11,393 nucleotides of DNA from Lachnospiraceae bacterium UBA7027 (GTDB lineage Bacteria > Bacillota > Clostridia > Lachnospirales > Lachnospiraceae), in NCBI GenBank assembly GCA_002494135.1, contig DLBG01000030.1:6719-18111 (forward strand), written 5' to 3'. The notes under the pieces were generated by a model. It saw nothing but the letters and a program-made list of their open reading frames with translations, was not told where the DNA came from and ran no database searches. Both the position numbers and the translations under genes were made by a program. This document shows positions 6,789-11,393 of the stretch, one piece after another; positions within the stretch are counted from its first letter, which is position 1, and each line of letters starts with the position of its first letter.

Positions 6789-8465
6789 TTAGTCCATAAT
6801 TACGGGTCTCATGTAATTGATTTTACCGTTTGTGTCAAAGCCGATGTGTACGCATAACGAATCATAGAAATCAAGATTCTCGTCTTCAGACTCGGGCATA
6901 TATCCGTCGGTTGAAAACTCCGGAAGAGCAGTACGGTAAATGACATTGTTTGTTTTCTGCATGTCAATGAATTCTTTAAAGCTGTATGTTTTCCATACCT
7001 CGAATCCGTCGTCTTCGGGCTGTTCCCAGATAAAATCTTCGGAGAAATCGGCCGCATAGAAACTGTAATATTCAATCGGTGCTTCCGGACCGTTTATTCC
7101 GGCTACCTGGAAGCAGGCTGTTTTCGGAGTATCTCCGGGCTTTCCGATAAACTGCAGAAAAGCGTAAATGGTAGGAGCCTGATCCTCAATCGCATTCTCC
7201 ATTTCGGAAAGGGAACCGAGTGATCCGCCTGGAGCATACATATCCGTTAAAGAAATTGATTTACCGTCCTTTAACAGGAAGAAGTAGTGAAGATTCAAAA
7301 AGTCGTAAGCCCATCTCCAGCCGATGTCATTTGCCGGGTTGCGGAAACCGTCCGCCAGGGTATAGAACGTTCCTTCGGGCATTTCGGTATAGTACTGAAG
7401 CGTTCTTGCAAATCCGGAAGATTCTCCGCCGTATACCTCGAGTGCGGTAAGATTCTCGGGATTCGTATACATCGGATCGGTTTCGAGAGTATATTCGGAA
7501 ACCGTAACCTTGGAAGCGGGAGTTTCGTTATCGGGGGTTAAGGATACGGGAATATCGAATTCCACTTTAAAACTGTTGGAATAGAAGTGTCCTGTTCCCT
7601 GATAAATATGAACATCGAATTCTACCTTGCCGTCTTTTTTCCGGAGTTCGGAACAGTTGCTCGGATAATCACCGGCATTCATATCCACGTTGCCGAGATA
7701 ATATCTGTTACCTTCCAGATCGAACATCAGAAGCTGATATTTTCCGTCCTCGATGGAACTTTCCAAAAGCATGTAGATGTAACTTTCATCCATTCCGACG
7801 GGATAGAGGTATCTGTCGGTATCAGAGGAAATCTCGGCAAGCTTGGTTACTTCATTCCCGGTTTCGTAAACGGTATATACTTCTTTGTAATTATTGTCCA
7901 TGTCGTAACGGACGGTGACAAAATGAATTCCGTCATCGGAGAAAAGACGGATGGTTCCGTCGGAAATGACTTCGGGGGTTCCGTCCGGAAGGGTTTTTCT
8001 GTAAACAACGGTTTTGCCTTCATCGAAAGTGTTGCGTTCGGAATACAGATCGTTTCCGACAAGATACATCATGCCGTTTCCTTCATCCGCACAGAAAGGT
8101 TTAACGCCTTCCTCAGGTTTGGAAGGATCGAATTCCACAATCTGATTTGTACCGAAGAGTTCCTGATTGAACTGGAAGGAACCCTGTAATCCGGTAAAAT
8201 TCACGGAACTGTCATTATAGGTACGGAAAAGATATTTGCCGTCAAATTCCACGCAGTAGCCTTTCTGGAATTCGGGGTTTTCATGTTGCGGTTCATCGGG
8301 TTTCTCCCATTCACCGGAAGGGATTTCCTCGGAAACAGGTGTCTGACTTGCCTGCTGGTTAACATTCTGAAGCGCTCCGAGTAACCTGCTGCAGCCGCTC
8401 ATCGAAAACAGCATGGCGGTAATGCACAGTACGGAGATTCCTTTTTTTAAAAATTTCTTTTTCAT
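6789..8465 (-). CDS. Large lipoprotein of unknown function
   Basis: I do not recognise the function. The first possible ATG (8478-8480) overlaps a GGGAGAA ribosome site, so the ATG at 8463-8465 is the better start, giving 558 residues. MKKKFLKKGISVLC followed by a hydrophobic stretch and MSGC gives a lipoprotein signal peptide with the lipidated cysteine at C25. A Gln/Pro/Glu-rich linker follows (about 30-65). Residues about 65-310 contain repeated strand-rich stretches (for example YCVEFDGKYLFRTY, VYRKTLPDGTPEVISDG, VYTVYETGNEVTKLAEIS), suggestive of a beta-propeller-like read-out domain; this is inference. The rest has no motif I know. It follows the MFS gene by 34 bases on the same strand, with no terminator between, so the two are likely co-expressed. 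A bidirectional terminator lies after its stop. Confidence 0.85.
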   Translation of the reverse strand: MKKKFLKKGISVLCITAMLFSMSGCSRLLGALQNVNQQASQTPVSEEIPSGEWEKPDEPQHENPEFQKGYCVEFDGKYLFRTYNDSSVNFTGLQGSFQFNQELFGTNQIVEFDPSKPEEGVKPFCADEGNGMMYLVGNDLYSERNTFDEGKTVVYRKTLPDGTPEVISDGTIRLFSDDGIHFVTVRYDMDNNYKEVYTVYETGNEVTKLAEISSDTDRYLYPVGMDESYIYMLLESSIEDGKYQLLMFDLEGNRYYLGNVDMNAGDYPSNCSELRKKDGKVEFDVHIYQGTGHFYSNSFKVEFDIPVSLTPDNETPASKVTVSEYTLETDPMYTNPENLTALEVYGGESSGFARTLQYYTEMPEGTFYTLADGFRNPANDIGWRWAYDFLNLHYFFLLKDGKSISLTDMYAPGGSLGSLSEMENAIEDQAPTIYAFLQFIGKPGDTPKTACFQVAGINGPEAPIEYYSFYAADFSEDFIWEQPEDDGFEVWKTYSFKEFIDMQKTNNVIYRTALPEFSTDGYMPESEDENLDFYDSLCVHIGFDTNGKINYMRPVIMD

Positions 8466-8499
8466 TTTATATTCTCCCATTTGAACGATTCTGCAAAGG

Positions 8500-9708
8500 T
8501 TATACCTTGGCGGATTTTCTTTCTTTTACCAGAAGAAGACAGATGATGAGTGCCAGAGCATAAAGACCTGCCGCAGTGATGATAATAATATTATAATTCT
8601 TATTCGATGCATCGAGTATAATTTCGGAAAGATTATTTCCGGTAATACCGGCAATTGCCCATGCGGAAAGCGCAAGGCCGTGGATTTTGGAAATGTTCTC
8701 CATTCCGAATCTGGAATCGAGCAGGGCGGGGAGTGTGGAGAAGCCGCCGCCGTAGCCTAAGTTTACGATCATAAGCAGGACAATGATTAAAGGTGCCCAG
8801 TGTATGCTGAATGAAAGCAGACAGATGACGATGCAGGAGATAAAAATAATGATATAGATCGTGGCTCTGTCTTTTAACTTATCCGAAACGGTTGAGTAAC
8901 CGATTCGTCCGAGTGCGTTGCAGATAGCGGTAACGGAAGGAACGATGGCAACAATCATTGCAAGAGCGGCAAGACCGGCAAACTTGCTGTTAAGAAGCTG
9001 TTTTTCGTAGGTGATGAGCATCAGTCCGCAATGAATGTTAAGGTAGAAAATAAGCCAGATTCCGATGAATGTTTTGTTTTTAAACATCGTAATGGATTTG
9101 AAACTGTTGTTGGTCGCTTTGCTTTCCACCCAGCCGGCAGGCTTCTTTAAAAGAAGATGACCCAAGAACATCATGCCGAAGTAAACAACACCGAGGATGA
9201 TGAACATCATGCTGATTCCAAAGCGGTTTTGTAAAAATTCCATAATCGGGGTGGCGATTGCCTTTGCAAGCCCGAATCCCATAATGGAAATACCGGTTGC
9301 AAGACCTTTGTTTTCCTTAAACCAGAGCATCAGGGTTTTGACGGGCGTTAAATAACCGATTCCCAGACCGATTCCCATGATACAGCCGTAGAAGATATAA
9401 ATCAGTATTAAAGCGGGTATGCCGGTAAAGAATTTTATCGTAATTCCGGTTCCGATCATTCCCACCGTAAAACAGATGCAGGAAATTAAAGAAGATAAGT
9501 GGATGTTTAATTCAACGATTTTACCTGCGAAAGCTGCAGACATACCTAAGAAAAAGATTGCCAGTGAAAAGGCCCAGCCGAGAGCGAAGGTACTCATGCC
9601 GATTTCGACACCGATGGCCTCCTTAAAGGTACTCCAGCAGTACACCGTACCGATGGAACAATGAATCAATAGAGCCGGGATTGCCGCACGAATCCATCTG
9701 TTTTCCAT
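8500..9708 (-). CDS. MFS transporter, oxalate/formate antiporter (OFA) family
   Basis: The 402-residue protein has 12 predicted membrane helices split by a cytoplasmic loop at about 188-210. The N-terminal half carries the OFA-type signature MGIGLGIGYLTPVKTLMLWF (111-130) followed by KENKGLATGISIMGFGLA. The second half has NALGRIGYSTVSDKLKDR (264-281), the repeated MFS loop motif, and NLGYGGGFSTLPALLDSRFG. OFA members exchange small carboxylates such as oxalate/formate or take up pyruvate; the substrate here is unknown. R268 sits in the GRI motif and may be a substrate-binding arginine, but this needs an alignment. AAAGGA lies 11 bases before the ATG, slightly far. The downstream lipoprotein is in the same direction and probably in the same operon. 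Spaced direct repeats upstream are candidate operators. Confidence 0.92.
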   Translation of the reverse strand: MENRWIRAAIPALLIHCSIGTVYCWSTFKEAIGVEIGMSTFALGWAFSLAIFFLGMSAAFAGKIVELNIHLSSLISCICFTVGMIGTGITIKFFTGIPALILIYIFYGCIMGIGLGIGYLTPVKTLMLWFKENKGLATGISIMGFGLAKAIATPIMEFLQNRFGISMMFIILGVVYFGMMFLGHLLLKKPAGWVESKATNNSFKSITMFKNKTFIGIWLIFYLNIHCGLMLITYEKQLLNSKFAGLAALAMIVAIVPSVTAICNALGRIGYSTVSDKLKDRATIYIIIFISCIVICLLSFSIHWAPLIIVLLMIVNLGYGGGFSTLPALLDSRFGMENISKIHGLALSAWAIAGITGNNLSEIILDASNKNYNIIIITAAGLYALALIICLLLVKERKSAKV

Positions 9709-9764
9709 ATTATCCGATTTCCTTTCTGCGTTAAAACAGATATCCTGTTATCCTGATACCCTCT

Positions 9765-9807
9765 ACAAGATATAGAATTACCTGCTGTTTCCCCAAACAA
9801 GATATAG
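9765..9807. repeat. Pair of 11-bp direct repeats, 32-bp period
   Basis: ACAAGATATAG occurs at 9765-9775 and again at 9797-9807, an exact match with a start-to-start distance of 32 bases, about three helical turns. The pair lies 57-99 bases upstream of the MFS start codon. TATCCTG is also repeated at 9741-9747 and 9749-9755 between this pair and the gene. Regular spacing in a divergent promoter region suggests protein binding sites. I could not identify a convincing -35/-10 for the MFS gene. Confidence 0.6.
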
Positions 9808-9896
9808 GATACTATGGAAAATGCTTAAAGTAAAGACTTTAGGAGTTGTTAATAATTTAACTTATGATTTTATCGTATTTTTGGTGTATTCGTATA

Positions 9897-9924
9897 TTGT
9901 ATTTATCGGGGCGGAGAATATACT
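9897..9924 (+). promoter_or_regulatory. Predicted promoter for lipoprotein-mntP genes
   Basis: TTGTAT (9897-9902) and TATACT (9919-9924) are separated by 16 bases and resemble a vegetative promoter. The predicted start near 9931 gives a leader of about 59 bases. The 281-base gap 9709-9989 holds this promoter, the direct repeats and an ATATAGGAT element at 9930-9938 that is also present at 9802-9810; no gene or known riboswitch is apparent in it. Confidence 0.5.
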
Positions 9925-9989
9925 TTCATATATAGGATTTCGTAGTGTATTTTATAAGCTTTTGCAGTGTATTACAGGAGATGAATTCG

Positions 9990-10637
9990 ATGATGAAAAA
10001 AGCATTGGCCGTACTGTGTACGGGACTTATTCTGGCCGTTTTCCTAAGCGCATGCACCAAAAAGACGGATTTGCCCGCATCCGAGGTTATTTCCGAGCGG
10101 GTTTCGGCATCTGAAGAAGAATCGTCCGCATCGGAAACCGGTACGGAAACCATTGCGGAAGGGGAGCGGACATTTACTGAAATTATCGATGGTCTGAAAG
10201 CCGGATATGGCTATGCGCTGGTTCCGATGAAAGAACAGGATGTTTTGCTTGTAACGGATTATGTTTTTGATTATGAAGGTAAAAATCAGGCAATCGATGC
10301 CGATGTATATATCTATGATGAGAACGGAACACCACGAATGATCGGTAGCGTGAAAGCCGGAGGAACGGCTTACCCTCTGGGAATCAACAAGGGTATTCTG
10401 TATGTCTGCAGAAATCACGGAATAACGTCTTACAAGGTAATCGACGGGGAACTCATCCCCGATAAGAACGTGGAAGAATGGTACGGGGAAGATGATACCA
10501 TAACCTATATTTATACGCCTGCGGACGGCGGGCAGGGCAATAGTTTTACTCCGGAAGAAATCAAAGAAATAATGGATTCGATGTATCGGGAATACTACGA
10601 AGGCGAAATCATTGCTTTTGACGTGATTGCGGAATAA
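9990..10637 (+). CDS. Small lipoprotein of unknown function
   Basis: The frame is open from 9945, but AGGAG at 9976-9980 sits nine bases before the ATG at 9990 and directly touches an earlier ATG at 9981, so 9990 is the likely start, giving 215 residues. MMKKALAVLC, a hydrophobic core and LSAC form a lipoprotein signal peptide with lipidated C22. A Ser/Glu-rich linker (about 28-62) leads to a strand-rich domain of about 150 residues containing DVYIYDENGTPRMIGSV and AYPLGINKGILYVC. I do not recognise a family. The segment resembles part of the larger lipoprotein encoded on the other side of the divergent region. The mntP start codon is nine bases after its stop, so the products may be translationally coupled; a role in sensing or aiding metal export is only a suggestion from context. 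Confidence 0.83.
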   Translation: MMKKALAVLCTGLILAVFLSACTKKTDLPASEVISERVSASEEESSASETGTETIAEGERTFTEIIDGLKAGYGYALVPMKEQDVLLVTDYVFDYEGKNQAIDADVYIYDENGTPRMIGSVKAGGTAYPLGINKGILYVCRNHGITSYKVIDGELIPDKNVEEWYGEDDTITYIYTPADGGQGNSFTPEEIKEIMDSMYREYYEGEIIAFDVIAE

Positions 10638-10646
10638 AATTGGATT

Positions 10647-11270
10647 ATGGCGTTTTTTTTCTTACTCGTAAACAGCATATTACTCGGATTCGGTCTTGCA
10701 ATGGATGCTTTTTCCGTTTCCGTTGCAAACGGAATTGCCAATCCCGGTATGAAGAAAAGCAAACGATACCAGATTGCAGGTACGTTTGCTGTTTTTCAGT
10801 TTCTGATGCCTATGATCGGCTGGGGACTTGTCGAACTCTTAAAAGAGAAATTCGCGGTTGTGGAGAAATTCATTCCGTGGACTGCGCTTATTTTACTGCT
10901 TTTCATAGGCGGTAAAATGATTGTGGAAGCGATTCGTGACGCGAAGGAAGCGAAGATCGAAGATGACACGGACAAAGAGGCCGTAAAAGAGGTCTCCGGG
11001 AAAAAACTTACTTTCGCAACCCTCATTGTGCAGGGAATCGCGACCTCCATCGATGCACTTTCGGTAGGATTTACAATAGCGGATTACAATCTCCTGCAGG
11101 CCCTTGCAGCGACCGCCATTATCGGTGTTGTGACTTTTATAATCTGCCTGTTTGGTGTATTCCTGGGACGTAGGGTCGGCATGAAGCTGGCACATCGGGC
11201 CACAATCGTCGGCGGCATCATTTTAATCGCCATTGGTTTGGAGATTTTTATCAAAGGAGTGTTCTTTTAG
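10647..11270 (+). CDS. mntP: MntP-family manganese efflux pump
   Basis: MntP proteins export Mn2+ from the cytoplasm. The 207-residue product has six predicted membrane helices and the two related family motifs, one in each half: LAMDAFSVSVANGI (D20) and ATSIDALSVGFTIAD (D136). The paired Asp-containing helices are the expected metal route. A charged cytoplasmic loop (about 98-121, rich in Glu, Asp and Lys) separates the halves. The start at 10647 is needed to keep helix 1 complete, but only a weak GGA precedes it. Close spacing to the lipoprotein stop suggests coupled translation. Codons 3-5 contain a run of eight T (10653-10660). No yybP-ykoY manganese riboswitch, which precedes mntP in many bacteria, is seen here. 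An intrinsic terminator overlaps its last codons. Confidence 0.9.
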   Translation: MAFFFLLVNSILLGFGLAMDAFSVSVANGIANPGMKKSKRYQIAGTFAVFQFLMPMIGWGLVELLKEKFAVVEKFIPWTALILLLFIGGKMIVEAIRDAKEAKIEDDTDKEAVKEVSGKKLTFATLIVQGIATSIDALSVGFTIADYNLLQALAATAIIGVVTFIICLFGVFLGRRVGMKLAHRATIVGGIILIAIGLEIFIKGVFF

Positions 11271-11287
11271 AGACACTTCTTTTTTTT
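11253..11287 (+). terminator. Intrinsic terminator overlapping mntP stop
   Basis: AAAGGAGTGTT (11253-11263) pairs with GACACTTCTTT (11272-11282) with two G-T pairs around an eight-base loop, and a run of eight T covers 11280-11287. The stem begins inside the last codons of mntP and the stop codon lies in the loop. Confidence 0.82.
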
Positions 11288-11364
11288 ATGGAAAAGTGTG
11301 AGGTTTTAAGATTTTACTTCGTGTAATATACAGAAAGACAAATGCTTCAAAGGAGGGTCCTTAG

Positions 11365-11393
11365 ATGAACATGGACAACGGTGCAAGTAGCTA
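11365..11393 (+). CDS. Start of a further gene (possible ECF sigma factor), partial
   Basis: An ATG preceded by a strong AGGAGGG ribosome site (11351-11357) opens a frame that runs to the window edge: MNMDNGASS, nine residues. From memory, several Lachnospiraceae ECF-type RNA polymerase sigma factors begin with a very similar stretch (DNGASSYRRF). Nine residues cannot prove this. A weak promoter-like pair, TTTTAA at 11304 and TATACA at 11327, with a 17-base spacer, lies upstream. The mntP terminator separates it from the preceding operon. Confidence 0.5.

Noticed and set aside
7587..8189. 200-residue open frame on the + strand
   Set aside because: It is antisense to the large lipoprotein gene; the lipoprotein frame has a signal peptide, ribosome site and normal composition, while this one lacks a ribosome site and any motif.
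9925..9989. Manganese riboswitch (yybP-ykoY) before the lipoprotein-mntP genes
   Set aside because: The leader is only about 60 bases and AT-rich, and I see no paired helices or conserved loops of that class.
9945..9989. Upstream start codon for the small lipoprotein
   Set aside because: It would add 15 residues before the signal peptide and has no ribosome site; AGGAG at 9976-9980 fits the ATG at 9990.
9821..10114. 97-residue open frame in the divergent region
   Set aside because: It has no ribosome site, overlaps the signal-peptide region of the small lipoprotein in another frame, and its second half is not protein-like; the lipoprotein frame has a clear signal sequence and ribosome site.

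Overview
The window looks like chromosomal DNA of an anaerobic Firmicute, most likely a Lachnospiraceae-type Clostridium relative. The grounds are a clostridial Rnf operon end (rnfE-rnfA-rnfB), purine-rich Shine-Dalgarno sites, moderate base composition, a family 3 glycoside hydrolase typical of gut or rumen fermenters, and Gram-positive-style lipoproteins. This is inference from gene content, not from a marker gene. No mobile element, CRISPR array, tRNA or rRNA is visible.

Layout. (1) 1-1574, + strand: the last codons of rnfE, all of rnfA and all of rnfB, closed by a strong intrinsic terminator. These are membrane and iron-sulfur subunits of the Rnf complex, which couples reduced ferredoxin oxidation to NAD+ reduction and ion pumping. 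(2) 1576-3800, + strand: an unidentified four-helix membrane protein, possibly from a leaderless transcript; a one-base-spaced partner resembling DUF6765 with a metal-site-like set of His and Asp residues; then a six-helix DUF308/HdeD-like membrane protein. A degenerate 13-bp tandem repeat lies across the junction before the third gene. (3) 3813-6745, + strand: an extended -10 promoter, a structured leader, a hotdog-fold acyl-CoA thioesterase and a cytoplasmic GH3 beta-glucosidase, ended by a terminator that can work in both directions. (4) 6789-9708, - strand: an MFS transporter of the oxalate/formate antiporter type followed by a large lipoprotein of unknown function. (5) 9709-9989: a divergent intergenic region with spaced direct repeats and a promoter for the rightward genes. 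(6) 9990-11287, + strand: a small lipoprotein closely followed by an MntP-type manganese exporter, with a terminator overlapping the mntP stop. (7) 11365-end: the first nine codons of another gene, whose start resembles clostridial ECF sigma factors.

Most genes are recognisable housekeeping or metabolic functions. The least explained parts are the 1593-3800 membrane/DUF6765 cluster, the two lipoproteins flanking the 9.7-10.0 kb divergent region (which share a short blade-like segment), and several non-coding structures: the 13-bp tandem repeat, the thioesterase leader hairpins and the 32-bp-spaced repeats. I did not find a clear new defence or mobile system.
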